20,114 nt of DNA from UBA7236 sp043727235 (GCA_043727235.1 JAYSYX010000385.1:1-20114); one strand, 5' to 3'. Numbered from the stretch's first letter, positions 8,293 to 16,924 are shown. Notes: generated by a model from the sequence alone, not told the origin. Made by a program: numbers and translations.

Positions 8293-10242
8293 ATGCAGAT
8301 GAAAAATATCACATTTACAGCCCTTCTGGTTTTTGTCGGATCCTTAATCTTTGCACAGCCTGTGACACAGGAAAATGCATCCAAAAAAGCCCTGAAATAC
8401 CTCGATGAAGGTGTGCAACGCGCAATGGCGAAATATCTGGATAAGGCGGTTGAAAGTTTCACGAACGCTACACTTGAAGAACCGAATTTTGTTACAGCCT
8501 GGATTTATCTTGGAGATGCATACCGCAATTTAAAGAACGATTCCATGGCTTTGGAATCCTATACACGTGCGGTTGATCTTGATCCTGATGGAGATGTTTG
8601 GGTTTATTCAAAACTCGCTGAAGCTGAGGGTAATATGGGAATGTATGAGGATGCCCTTGATCATATTGTTCTGTTTTTGTCAAACCCGGAGGTTACAGGT
8701 GATCCTCGGATCAAGGCGAACAGACTAAAAACAAATTTCACGTTTGCAAAAGCTGCCGTTTTAAATCCAGTTGATTTTAATCCTGTGAACATGGGAGAAT
8801 CCATTAACAGCGATTTTCCTGAATATTTTCCCTCCCTTTCTGTAGATGGGTCGGTGCTGGTTATGACAAGGAGGATACCCGTTGTACCGCCTGTTACGGA
8901 TACAAGGAATCCGAATGTTGATCAGGAAGACTTTTATATTTCCTATTTCAGAGATGGAGCCTGGACCCTTGCCGAAAATATGGGTGCTCCTATTAATACT
9001 TCGTTAAATCAGGGGGCTCAAAATATTTCGGCAGATGGGCGATATCTTTTTTATACTTCCTGCGATGATGTGGAAAACGGATACGGAAGCTGCGACCTTT
9101 ATTATTCTATTAAAATTGGCAATGTTTGGTCAAATCCTGAAAATTGCGGTACCATTATCAACTCCGGAGATTGGGAATCCCAACCTTCCGTTTCTGCTGA
9201 CGGCCGCAATTTGTTTTTCAGCAGCGCACGTGCCGGAACGGTTGGTAGTTATGACCTCTGGGTGGCTACAATGGGAGATGACGGTTATTGGGAAGAACCT
9301 GTTAATCTAGGTAAAACAATAAATACTCCTTATTCTGAACAATGTCCATTTATACACCCAGATGGCAATACCCTATATTTTTCCAGTGAAGGACATCCCG
9401 GAATGGGGGGATCAGATCTCTTTTATTCAAAACGGGATGATACCGGAAATTGGTCAAAACCGGTTAATCTTGGTTATCCCATCAATACAAAAAATCGGGA
9501 GATAAGCATGTCAGTATCCGCAAACGGCACCACAGCTTATTATTCCAGCGACAGGGGCAAAAAACTCGGAGAACTTGATATATACAGTTTCGAATTACCC
9601 GCAGATGTTCAGGCTGACCCTATAACCTGGGTTAAGGCTATTGTAACAGATAAAATTACCCGACTTCCCTTAAAAGCAAATGTTCAGCTTGTTGACCTGG
9701 AAACCGGAAATATGATCGCAACTTCCATATCCGATCCTAAAACAGGAGAATTTTTAATTGTATTGCCAATCGGGAAGGATTACAGTTTATTTGTGCAAAG
9801 AGAGGGTTATTTATTTCATTCAGAGAATTTCAGTTTGTTAACTGCCATTCCCAACGAACCCTTCATAATAAATGTAGCATTACAACCTATAACGGCAGGG
9901 GAAATTCTCACCTTAAAAAATATTTTCTTCGAAACTGCGTCTGCAGGATTATTATCAATATCACAAACAGAATTAAACAAAGTTGTAGATATGATGTTAA
10001 AAAACCCAACAATGAAAGTCAGGGTGAAAGGCCATACCGATAATGTTGGTACGGAATCGGATAATTTAAAATTATCGCTCGACAGGTCCTTGAGTGTGAA
10101 AAATTATCTGATAGAACACGGTATTGCTGCCGAACGTATCACAAACAAAGGATTTGGTGAATCAGATCCAATTGATAATAATAATACTGAAACCGGAAAG
10201 GCAAATAACCGTAGAACAGAAATAGAAATTTTGAGTTTATGA
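8293..10242 (+). CDS. PorE-like envelope protein (TPR, PD40 propeller, CRD, OmpA peptidoglycan-binding)
   Basis: 649 residues. The signal peptide ends about residue 21 (SLIFA before Q). TPR-like helices lie at about 27-130 (AWIYLGDAYRNLKNDSMALESYTRAVDLDP). PD40/WD40-like blades lie at about 165-435: PSLSVDGSVLVMTRR, NISADGRYLFYTS, PSVSADGRNLFFSS, PFIHPDGNTLYFSS and SVSANGTTAYYSS. A carboxypeptidase-regulatory-like domain follows at about 447-530. The OmpA-like domain spans about 540-649 with GHTDNVG; D583 and R598 have the 15-residue spacing of the diaminopimelate-contacting pair. This four-domain order is that of PorE, which links the T9SS to peptidoglycan in Porphyromonas gingivalis. PorE is a lipoprotein, but no lipobox cysteine is visible here. 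Paralogues with this architecture are common in Bacteroidota, so T9SS membership is likely but not certain. Starts at residue 1 or 3 are both possible. Confidence 0.88.
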   Translation: MQMKNITFTALLVFVGSLIFAQPVTQENASKKALKYLDEGVQRAMAKYLDKAVESFTNATLEEPNFVTAWIYLGDAYRNLKNDSMALESYTRAVDLDPDGDVWVYSKLAEAEGNMGMYEDALDHIVLFLSNPEVTGDPRIKANRLKTNFTFAKAAVLNPVDFNPVNMGESINSDFPEYFPSLSVDGSVLVMTRRIPVVPPVTDTRNPNVDQEDFYISYFRDGAWTLAENMGAPINTSLNQGAQNISADGRYLFYTSCDDVENGYGSCDLYYSIKIGNVWSNPENCGTIINSGDWESQPSVSADGRNLFFSSARAGTVGSYDLWVATMGDDGYWEEPVNLGKTINTPYSEQCPFIHPDGNTLYFSSEGHPGMGGSDLFYSKRDDTGNWSKPVNLGYPINTKNREISMSVSANGTTAYYSSDRGKKLGELDIYSFELPADVQADPITWVKAIVTDKITRLPLKANVQLVDLETGNMIATSISDPKTGEFLIVLPIGKDYSLFVQREGYLFHSENFSLLTAIPNEPFIINVALQPITAGEILTLKNIFFETASAGLLSISQTELNKVVDMMLKNPTMKVRVKGHTDNVGTESDNLKLSLDRSLSVKNYLIEHGIAAERITNKGFGESDPIDNNNTETGKANNRRTEIEILSL

Positions 10243-10309
10243 TATATGTGTAACACGATAATATTATTTATTTCATCTAAAAACAACCAGACGACAATAA
10301 ACAGCCTCT

Positions 10310-10317
10310 TAATTTTG
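10310..10317 (+). promoter_or_regulatory. candidate -7 promoter box for the cupin gene
   Basis: TAATTTTG matches TAnnTTTG and lies 20 bp before the ATG at 10338. No convincing -33 TTG sits at the expected spacing. No terminator was seen after the preceding gene (stop at 10242), so read-through is also possible. Confidence 0.35.
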
Positions 10318-10337
10318 TAACCTATAAATTCAATGCT

Positions 10338-11255
10338 ATGAAAATCGATGTAACAAGAAGTATCCCTATTGTTGACGGAGAAAAGATTACGCAAAAAGAA
10401 TTTGAGTCCAATTATTTAAAAACGCAACAACCCGTAGTTCTTCGTGGTTTATGGAAACAATATTCATCATACTCCAAATGGAATTACAGCTTTTTTAAAC
10501 AGATAATGGGCGACACCGAAGTAGGCCTCTACAGCAGCTCTAAAGCCGATCCCAGCCAAACCTTATCCGTTCCAACGGTAAAAATGAAATTCAGTGATTA
10601 TCTGAATTTAATAGAAAAAGAATCCACCGACCTTCGCCTTTTTTTATTCCCCATCTTTAAATTCAAACCAGAATTATTGAAAGATTTTAATTATCCTGAT
10701 ATTGCAAAAGGATATATTAAACTTCCATTTATGTTTTTCGGTCCCAAAAATTCGGTGACACGCATGCACCAGGATATTGATATGAGTAATGTTTTTCTTA
10801 CCCAATTCGAAGGTAAAAAACGCGTAGTATTATTTTCACCCGATCAGTCGGATCTTTTATATAAATTACCTTTTAATGTTCATTCCACAGTAGATATCGA
10901 AAAACCCGATTTTGAAACCTATCCTGGTTTAAAATATGTAAAGGGGATGGAAGGAATTCTGGAATATGGCGATACATTATACATGCCCTCAGGTTATTGG
11001 CACCATATAGAATATCTTGAGGGAGGATATGGATTGAGTATTCGCACGCGAGCTAATTCCTTTGCCATGGTAATGAGAGGAGCTTACAATTTAATTATAC
11101 AACGCAGGCTAGATGACATCATGCGCAAACTTTTCAACCAAAAATGGTTCGAACTTAAAAAACGCATCGCCCGCAAACGCGCCAATAGAGCCATTAAAGA
11201 AATTGAAACAAGAGAGGAAAGCAGAGCTTGGCAATTGGGTGGACGTGAAGCGTGA
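10338..11255 (+). CDS. cupin-8 / JmjC-like Fe(II)/2-oxoglutarate oxygenase
   Basis: 305 residues, cytoplasmic. The cupin_8 pattern starts with QQPVVLRGLWKQY (about 30-42) and a WNYSFFKQIMG segment. The metal-binding HxD follows at H144 and D146 (TRMHQDIDMSNVF), then the FEGKKRVVLFSP strand, and the distal ligand in PSGYWHHIE (H222, with H223 adjacent). Together these give the 2-His-1-carboxylate facial triad. Family members hydroxylate protein side chains or small molecules; the substrate here is unknown. The C-terminal ~50 residues are strongly basic and helical (KKRIARKRANRAIKEIE), which could bind nucleic acid, ribosome or membrane. The last three residues and the stop are encoded by the start of a GTGAGGC heptad array, so the extreme C-terminus may have been altered by repeat growth. 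Confidence 0.88.
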   Translation: MKIDVTRSIPIVDGEKITQKEFESNYLKTQQPVVLRGLWKQYSSYSKWNYSFFKQIMGDTEVGLYSSSKADPSQTLSVPTVKMKFSDYLNLIEKESTDLRLFLFPIFKFKPELLKDFNYPDIAKGYIKLPFMFFGPKNSVTRMHQDIDMSNVFLTQFEGKKRVVLFSPDQSDLLYKLPFNVHSTVDIEKPDFETYPGLKYVKGMEGILEYGDTLYMPSGYWHHIEYLEGGYGLSIRTRANSFAMVMRGAYNLIIQRRLDDIMRKLFNQKWFELKKRIARKRANRAIKEIETREESRAWQLGGREA

Positions 11256-11272
11256 GGCGTGAGGAGTGATTC
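11245..11272. repeat. heptanucleotide array (GTGAGGC type) overlapping the cupin stop codon
   Basis: Four in-phase heptads: GTGAAGC, GTGAGGC, GTGAGGA and GTGATTC. The TGA at 11253-11255 in the second unit is the stop of the cupin gene. On the plus strand each GTGAGGC gives a TGA, so three units close all frames. The complement GCCTCAC has no stop. Confidence 0.85.
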
Positions 11273-11318
11273 GAAAGGCATAAACGAGTACGACAAGTTC
11301 CCCTTTGGTTCAACTTTC

Positions 11319-11346
11319 GTGAATCGTGAGGCGTGAGGCGTGAATT
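11319..11346. repeat. second heptanucleotide array (GTGAGGC type)
   Basis: Four in-phase heptads (GTGAATC, GTGAGGC twice, GTGAATT) lie 46 bp after the first array and immediately before the ~60-bp hairpin units. The spacer 11273-11318 shows no gene. Confidence 0.85.
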
Positions 11347-11706
11347 GGCATGATACCTTAGTGAGACCTTCGCTAAAGAGCGAGACCCACACTCGATCCA
11401 AAGAGATGGCATTGTGCTTTAGTGAGAGCCTCGCTAAGAGCGAGACCCTCACTCGATCCGGAGAGATGGCGTGATGCTTTTGGCCTCCAGCGAGAGTATT
11501 GAGGCTTTCGCTCTCTTAGCGAAGGTCTCAATAAAGGTAAATGCGAAAAAAAAGACCCTCTCTAAGCGAGAGCCTCACTCGGTCGGTAGAGGTAGCTTGA
11601 TACTTTAGTGAGAGCCTCGCTAAGAGCGAGACCCTCACTCAATCCGGAGAGATGGCTTGATACTTTAGTGAGAGCCTCGCTAAGAGCGAGACCCTCACTC
11701 AATCCG
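11347..11706. repeat. tandem array of ~60-bp hairpin-forming units
   Basis: Four clear units start at 11347 (61 bp), 11408 (60 bp), 11594 (60 bp) and 11654 (~53 bp). A diverged 126-bp stretch at 11468-11593 fits about two more. The last two complete units are nearly identical. Each unit contains a 33-34-bp hairpin at 11360-11393, 11421-11453, 11607-11639 or 11667-11699. In three of the four, the outer stem AGTGAG/CTCACT and the inner stem CTCGCT/AGCGAG are separated by a 3x3 internal loop and capped by a 3-nt loop. The first copy carries mismatches in both stems. Units are contiguous with no unique spacers, so this is not CRISPR. It resembles REP/BIME-type elements in design only. It fills the gap upstream of the kinase operon. 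Confidence 0.9.
11497..11533. repeat. diverged hairpin copy with compensatory changes
   Basis: A 16-bp stem pairs 11497-11512 with 11518-11533 around the loop CTCTT. Compared with the common unit, the inner stem is TTCGCT/AGCGAA instead of CTCGCT/AGCGAG. The outer stem contains ATTGAG/CTCAAT instead of AGTGAG/CTCACT. Both sides changed together, and the internal loop has become paired through one G-C and two G-U pairs. Confidence 0.75.
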
Positions 11707-11751
11707 ATTATCAAACTGGCATGTGCCCTTCTTCCTGTGTCCCATTTTAAG

Positions 11752-11759
11752 TATTTTTG
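11752..11759 (+). promoter_or_regulatory. candidate -7 promoter box for the phosphorelay operon
   Basis: TATTTTTG matches TAnnTTTG, 48 bp before the kinase ATG at 11807 and just downstream of the repeat array. No good -33 TTG at the usual spacing was seen. Confidence 0.4.
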
Positions 11760-11806
11760 CACTTCTCCACACAAAACACGAAAAAAACAGCCATTCATCA
11801 TAAATA

Positions 11807-14800
11807 ATGCATAAACTATCCTCCTCCTTTCTATTCCGCTTATGCATCTTTTTGGGAATATTTTTTTCTGGCTCCGTATCATTTTCTCAGCAATTTCATT
11901 TAAAAAATTATCGTATCAATGACGGTTTAGCAGGTATTTCTGTAACATGTTTGTTACAAGATTCCAGAGGATATATCTGGATAGGCACAAAAGACGGAGG
12001 AATATCCAGTTTTGATGGGAAAACCTTTGTTAATTACAATAAACAATCGGGAGTTGGCGATAATTCGATAAATTGTTTATTCGAAGATAAATTGGGAAAT
12101 ATTTGGATAGGCACACAAAAAAATGGAGTGACAAAATTTAATGGATACGAATTTATTCAATATAATAAATCTGAAATAAAAAATATCGATAAAATTTTCA
12201 GTGATAGCAGTGGAGTTATTTTATTGTATAGTTTTCCTAATTTATATAAGATGGACGGTGATAGTATAGTTGAAACTACCGATTCAGAAAATTCAAACAG
12301 ACTTCAGAATTTTTTCAGAGCAGGCGGACCTAAAGCATTTCAATCACTTATAGATAGAAACGGGAATAAATGGATAGCTACTTACAGTGGAATTCATACA
12401 ATTAAAAAAGAATATGTAGATAGAGAAGATGCACTTGACTACAAAACAGAATTTATTTTAAACGGAGAAAATAATGAAATCTCTGCCTCCTGTTTAATGC
12501 AGGATCGCGAGGGAAATATATGGATAGGTACCGATTTTCACGGACTTTACATGTTTTACGACGGAGCATTTTCTAATTTCAACAATTTATCTGCGCTTCA
12601 AAATGTTTATATTTCAGATGTAAAACAAATTGATGCTTCCATAATTATTGGCACTTCCGAAGGTCTCAAAAAAATTAAATCAGTGGACGGTGATCACAAA
12701 TTTGAGGAACTGCTGTTGAATATCCCGGGATTTACATCCACATCGCAAATTAATTGTATCTATTCCAACGATGTTGATTTTCTTATTGCTGGGGATGAGA
12801 ACAATAATTTTATACAATACAATGGCAAATTCAGCCATTTTCGAATTAAAGAAATTCCCGATCAGAGTCAGATCACAGCTATTACTGTCGACAGAAATAG
12901 AGATATCTGGATTGGAACAAATAACAATGGCGTTTATGTTAAATCCGTATCGGGGATAAAACATTATTCTGAAGACGATTCCATTTCAACAGATCTGATA
13001 ACAGAATTGGTAATGGATTCCAAAGGAAATATCTGGATAGGTACCGAAGATGAAGGCGTAATTAAATATGATGGTAATAGTTTTGAAAATTACACCTATT
13101 TCGACAATGGCTTGATAAACAATAATATTTCCTGTATCACCGAGGATAAAAATGGAATGCTTTGGTTTGGAAGTCCTGATGCCGGTATATGCAGTTTTAA
13201 TGGGGAAGATTTTTCTTTTTTTACGGATAATGATGTTCTTACCTCCAACAATGTTTTGTCGATCTCATTTGATAAAAAGGGAAATTTATGGGTAGGATTA
13301 AATGATGGAGTTGATCAATTGATATTTAATGCCGATTCTTCCATCACAACAAAACATTTTGATTCATACGATGGTTTCACAGGAATTAAGAACAATAAAA
13401 AAGCAATTTATTGTGATGCAAATAACCGAATGTGGTTTGGAACTGTTAGCGGTTTATTTCGTTACAATCCCGACGAAGATATAATTGGCAAAACACAACC
13501 ATTGGTTGAACTGCGCAATATCCGTTTATTTTATGAAATAACGGATTGGGGAACATATTCCGATACAACTTCCGGTTGGTATAATCTACCCGTAAATTTG
13601 GAACTTCCTTACGATCAAAATACCCTGACCTTTGATTTCAGCGCCATATTTTTTTCTGTGCATGAAAAAATTATATATTCCGTTATGCTGGAAGGAGCAG
13701 AAGATACCTGGACCAATATCGGAAATACGGCGTTTATGACCTACTCCAATTTAAAACCCGGATCCTATACTTTTTTAGTAAAAGCGGAAAATGCAGATGG
13801 TGTTTGGAGTGAGCCCATCTCCTATTCTTTCGTTATTAAAAAACCCTTTTGGGCCACATTATTATTTCAGATCACCTGTGGAATATTGGTATTATCTTTA
13901 TTTATACTCTTTAATTATTTGCGCAACCGACAATTGCGAAAACGCGCACACCAGTTAGAAGAAACTGTTACACAGCGCACAACAGAACTCGAGCAGCAAA
14001 CAATAAAGGCAGTGGACTCGGCAGAACGTGCAGAACGTTCAGAAAAAGCAAAGGAAGAATTTCTCGCAAATATGAGTCACGAGATAAGAACTCCAATGAA
14101 TGCAATTCTGGGAATGACGCGTTTGCTCTTAGATAAAGATCCGCTGGCAACACAATTAAAATATCTTAATGCCATTAAACAATCATCTGATAATTTATTA
14201 TATATCATTAATGATATCCTTGATCTTTCAAAAATTCAGGCAGGCAAAATGGAACTGGAACAAATACCTTTTAATATCAGAAACCAGTTGTTTAATTTTA
14301 AGGAGATCATGAAATTTAAATCCGAGGAAAAAAATATTGGATTTGATATTACAATTGATGATGCTGTTCCGGAATTTATTATCGGAGATCCGGTTCGATT
14401 AAATCAGATCTTAATTAATCTTACCGGAAATGCGATCAAGTTTACGGATACAGGAAATGTTTTTCTTCATTGTAAATTAATATCCTCCAAAAATAATATT
14501 GCAACAATTTCATTTGCAATTGAAGATACAGGTGTTGGAATTGCTGCGGATAAACTGGATAGCATTTTTGAAAATTTTTCTCAGGCGGATAAGGCTACAA
14601 CCCGGAAATTTGGTGGTACCGGTTTGGGATTGAGCATCAGCAAAAATCTTACAGCGCTTTATCATGGTGAAATTAATGTGAAAAGCGAACTTGGTAAAGG
14701 ATCGGTTTTTATCGTTACAATTCCTTTTGAAATTACCGATGCAACACAAATGGGAAAGGAAGAAATTTTAACAACAATTTCCGACAACGGATTAAATAAT

Positions 14801-15190
14801 TTTAGAATTTTGTTGGTAGAGGATAATATGTTCAACCAAATGGTAGCTATCGACAGTATTGAAAGTATGTTTAAGGATGCGAAGGTAGAGGTTGCGGAAA
14901 ATGGACAGATCGCACTCGACAAACTCAATGCCGAACATTATGATATTATATTAATGGATGTTCAGATGCCTGTGATGGATGGATACGAAGCAGCAAAAAC
15001 TATCCGGAAACTTTCCAATATTCCGAAAAGTAAAACACCTATAGTTGCCATGACAGCAAGTGTCATTAAAAGTGAAGTGGATAAATGTTATGAAAGCGGC
15101 ATGGATGATTTTATTTCGAAACCCTTTGAACCGGAAGATCTCCGTCAAAAGATATTAAAATATGCAACAACTACAAATACCCTTAATTAA
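11807..15190 (+). CDS. beta-propeller hybrid sensor histidine kinase
   Basis: 1127 residues. The signal peptide/first hydrophobic segment is about 8-27. Residues 30-550 carry at least ten Reg_prop-type repeats with the 'G.IWIGT..GG' pattern (near 55, 97, 185, 234, 364, 406, 449, 491 and 540), enough for two periplasmic propellers. The Y_Y_Y domain is about 601-680 and the membrane helix about 683-705, followed by a coiled coil at about 708-750. The HisKA phosphoacceptor is H758 in MSHEIRTPMN. The ATPase N box is near N875, with G boxes DTGVGIA (907-913) and GGTGLGL (936-942). The receiver spans about 998-1120 with E1005/D1006, phosphoacceptor D1051, T1083 and K1105. It lacks the AraC-type HTH of classical HTCS proteins, so phosphate must go elsewhere. 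It overlaps the next kinase by 29 bp in a different frame, indicating an operon. Confidence 0.95.
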   Translation: MHKLSSSFLFRLCIFLGIFFSGSVSFSQQFHLKNYRINDGLAGISVTCLLQDSRGYIWIGTKDGGISSFDGKTFVNYNKQSGVGDNSINCLFEDKLGNIWIGTQKNGVTKFNGYEFIQYNKSEIKNIDKIFSDSSGVILLYSFPNLYKMDGDSIVETTDSENSNRLQNFFRAGGPKAFQSLIDRNGNKWIATYSGIHTIKKEYVDREDALDYKTEFILNGENNEISASCLMQDREGNIWIGTDFHGLYMFYDGAFSNFNNLSALQNVYISDVKQIDASIIIGTSEGLKKIKSVDGDHKFEELLLNIPGFTSTSQINCIYSNDVDFLIAGDENNNFIQYNGKFSHFRIKEIPDQSQITAITVDRNRDIWIGTNNNGVYVKSVSGIKHYSEDDSISTDLITELVMDSKGNIWIGTEDEGVIKYDGNSFENYTYFDNGLINNNISCITEDKNGMLWFGSPDAGICSFNGEDFSFFTDNDVLTSNNVLSISFDKKGNLWVGLNDGVDQLIFNADSSITTKHFDSYDGFTGIKNNKKAIYCDANNRMWFGTVSGLFRYNPDEDIIGKTQPLVELRNIRLFYEITDWGTYSDTTSGWYNLPVNLELPYDQNTLTFDFSAIFFSVHEKIIYSVMLEGAEDTWTNIGNTAFMTYSNLKPGSYTFLVKAENADGVWSEPISYSFVIKKPFWATLLFQITCGILVLSLFILFNYLRNRQLRKRAHQLEETVTQRTTELEQQTIKAVDSAERAERSEKAKEEFLANMSHEIRTPMNAILGMTRLLLDKDPLATQLKYLNAIKQSSDNLLYIINDILDLSKIQAGKMELEQIPFNIRNQLFNFKEIMKFKSEEKNIGFDITIDDAVPEFIIGDPVRLNQILINLTGNAIKFTDTGNVFLHCKLISSKNNIATISFAIEDTGVGIAADKLDSIFENFSQADKATTRKFGGTGLGLSISKNLTALYHGEINVKSELGKGSVFIVTIPFEITDATQMGKEEILTTISDNGLNNFRILLVEDNMFNQMVAIDSIESMFKDAKVEVAENGQIALDKLNAEHYDIILMDVQMPVMDGYEAAKTIRKLSNIPKSKTPIVAMTASVIKSEVDKCYESGMDDFISKPFEPEDLRQKILKYATTTNTLN

Positions 15191-16532
15191 TACGCATCTT
15201 ATAGTAGAGCCGCCATCATGGCAAACATGGTGGATCTATAGTATTTCTTTGATCGCAATTGCAGCATTTATTTATTATATCATTCGCAAAAGAATACGCG
15301 ATGCAGCAGTGGATCAACGTTTATTAAGAGATCGGGTTCGCGAGAAAACAAAAGAATTGGAAGCTCAAAAAGAACGAGCTGAATATTCGGAAAGAGTGAA
15401 AGAACAATTTCTTGCAAACATGAGCCACGAGATAAGAACTCCGATGAACGCAATATTGGGGGTAACAAGATTATTATTGGAAAAAGATCCGCGGAACGAC
15501 CAATTAAAATATCTGAATGCAATTAAACACGCCTCCGATAATTTATTGGTTATTATAAACGATATTCTTGATCTATCCAAAATAGAGGCCGGGAAAATTA
15601 ATTTTGAGCGAATTCCATTTGATCTCCGCAGCGAAATTTTATCCGTTATTGATACGATAAAAGTAAATGCCGATGAAAAACATTTATCGCTTAATTATGT
15701 GGTGGAGGAAACCATTCCGGTAAATATTTCCGGTGATCCTTACAGGTTGAGTCAGATATTGTTAAATCTGGTTGGTAATGCAATTAAATTTACTGAAAAA
15801 GGCAGTGTTACTATTCGCGTTTCCAAAATAAAGGAAATACAAGATAACATTGAACTTATGTTTAGTGTGGAGGATAGTGGTATTGGAATTGCAAAGGATA
15901 AACTGGATTATATCTTCGACATGTTTACTCAGGAGACGAGCAGCACAACTCGTAAATTTGGTGGTTCGGGATTGGGACTTGCTATCTGTAAAAAATTAGT
16001 TGAATTGCAGGGAGGCTCAATTCACGTGGAAAGTGAACCGGGTAAAGGTTCGGTATTTAGTTTTAAAATTAAATATCAGATAGAAAAAAATAAACCCGTT
16101 TCTGAAATTGCCGCCAAGGAAGAATTAACTGTGAAAAATGATTTAAAAGGGCTGCGTATTTTATTGGCAGAGGATAATGAATTTAATCAGATGGTAGCTG
16201 TTGATACATTGGAAAGTGCAATTGAAAATGCGAGAGTGGATATAGCAAAAAATGGAAAGGAAGCCGTGGATATGTTGAATACAAATTTTTATGATATCGT
16301 TTTAATGGATATTCAAATGCCCGAAATGGATGGACATGAAGCAACAAAAATTATAAGAAGCAGTCTCAATAATAAAATAAATGCCATACCAATTATTGCT
16401 ATGACTGCAAGTGTGATAAAAGCAGAGGTAGATAAATGTTTTGAGAGCGGCATGAATGAATTTGTTGGGAAACCATTTTCCGTAGAGGAATTATTAGAAA
16501 AAATATCAAAAATGATCAATCAAAATAAATAA
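15162..16532 (+). CDS. second hybrid histidine kinase, sensor domain missing
   Basis: 456 residues. A short N-terminus (VEPPSWQTWW, about 15-24) is followed by one membrane helix (about 25-42), a coiled coil (about 43-82) and HisKA with H89 (MSHEIRTPMN). The ATPase domain (NLVGNAIKF, DSGIGIA, GGSGLGL) and receiver (E337/D338, D383, T415, K437) follow. It is closely similar to the kinase and receiver of the preceding protein throughout. The PPSWQTWW phrase is the kind of sequence that follows a Y_Y_Y domain in propeller kinases, so this looks like a duplicate that lost its propellers. ATG 15162 is the first in-frame ATG and leaves a 29-bp overlap with the upstream gene, which suggests translational coupling. 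With no periplasmic domain, it probably senses an internal or membrane signal or acts as a heteromeric partner. Confidence 0.92.
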   Translation: MQQLQIPLINTHLIVEPPSWQTWWIYSISLIAIAAFIYYIIRKRIRDAAVDQRLLRDRVREKTKELEAQKERAEYSERVKEQFLANMSHEIRTPMNAILGVTRLLLEKDPRNDQLKYLNAIKHASDNLLVIINDILDLSKIEAGKINFERIPFDLRSEILSVIDTIKVNADEKHLSLNYVVEETIPVNISGDPYRLSQILLNLVGNAIKFTEKGSVTIRVSKIKEIQDNIELMFSVEDSGIGIAKDKLDYIFDMFTQETSSTTRKFGGSGLGLAICKKLVELQGGSIHVESEPGKGSVFSFKIKYQIEKNKPVSEIAAKEELTVKNDLKGLRILLAEDNEFNQMVAVDTLESAIENARVDIAKNGKEAVDMLNTNFYDIVLMDIQMPEMDGHEATKIIRSSLNNKINAIPIIAMTASVIKAEVDKCFESGMNEFVGKPFSVEELLEKISKMINQNK

Positions 16533-16538
16533 GAGAAC

Positions 16539-16895
16539 ATGGAGAATTATAGACGAATTAATTTGGCTTTTTTGGAAAATTTTACAAAAAATGATACCGG
16601 TAAAATGGTACGGTATATCAATATGTTTTTGCAGTTGGCACCGGCGAGTATACAAACCATGAAGGAGCAGCACGCAAATCAGGATTGGAACAATCTTAAA
16701 ACAACTGCCCATTCCCTTAAACCTCAACTTGCCTATATGGGTATAGATTCACTTAAAGAAAACATAGTGCGTATTGAGGAATATGCCGGGGAATCGAAGA
16801 ACCCGCAGCATATTGAAATGCTGATAGCTGTTGTGGAGGAGGGCTGTAATGAGGCTTTCCTGGAGTTAAAGGATGTTATTCAAAAAATAGCTTAA
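16539..16895 (+). CDS. histidine phosphotransfer (HPt) protein
   Basis: 118 residues, all helical, with no signal peptide. The HPt motif is TTAHSLKPQLAYMG, with phosphoacceptor H58 and K61 three residues later, as in the Hpt family (HxxKG/P). It starts 6 bp after the stop of the second hybrid kinase, so it is co-transcribed. It would shuttle phosphate from the kinase receiver domains (D1051 and D383) to the receiver encoded next. A single HPt serving two hybrid kinases is a reasonable reading of this order. Confidence 0.93.
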   Translation: MENYRRINLAFLENFTKNDTGKMVRYINMFLQLAPASIQTMKEQHANQDWNNLKTTAHSLKPQLAYMGIDSLKENIVRIEEYAGESKNPQHIEMLIAVVEEGCNEAFLELKDVIQKIA

Positions 16896-16924
16896 TATTG
16901 CAAACCAAAAATCTATAACACATT

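Noticed and set aside
11347..11706. Possible CRISPR array
   Set aside because: Units are contiguous ~60-bp repeats with no unique spacers of constant length, and no cas gene is nearby.
11084..11882. Overlapping minus- and plus-strand open frames across the hairpin repeats, giving repeated Leu/Ser/Glu peptides
   Set aside because: Translations mirror the ~60-bp DNA repeat and the stop-free strand of the heptads. They overlap the real cupin and kinase genes.
15150..15200. Programmed frameshift or broken single gene joining the two kinases
   Set aside because: Both proteins have complete kinase and receiver domains with their own starts and stops, so two overlapping genes explain the data without a frameshift.
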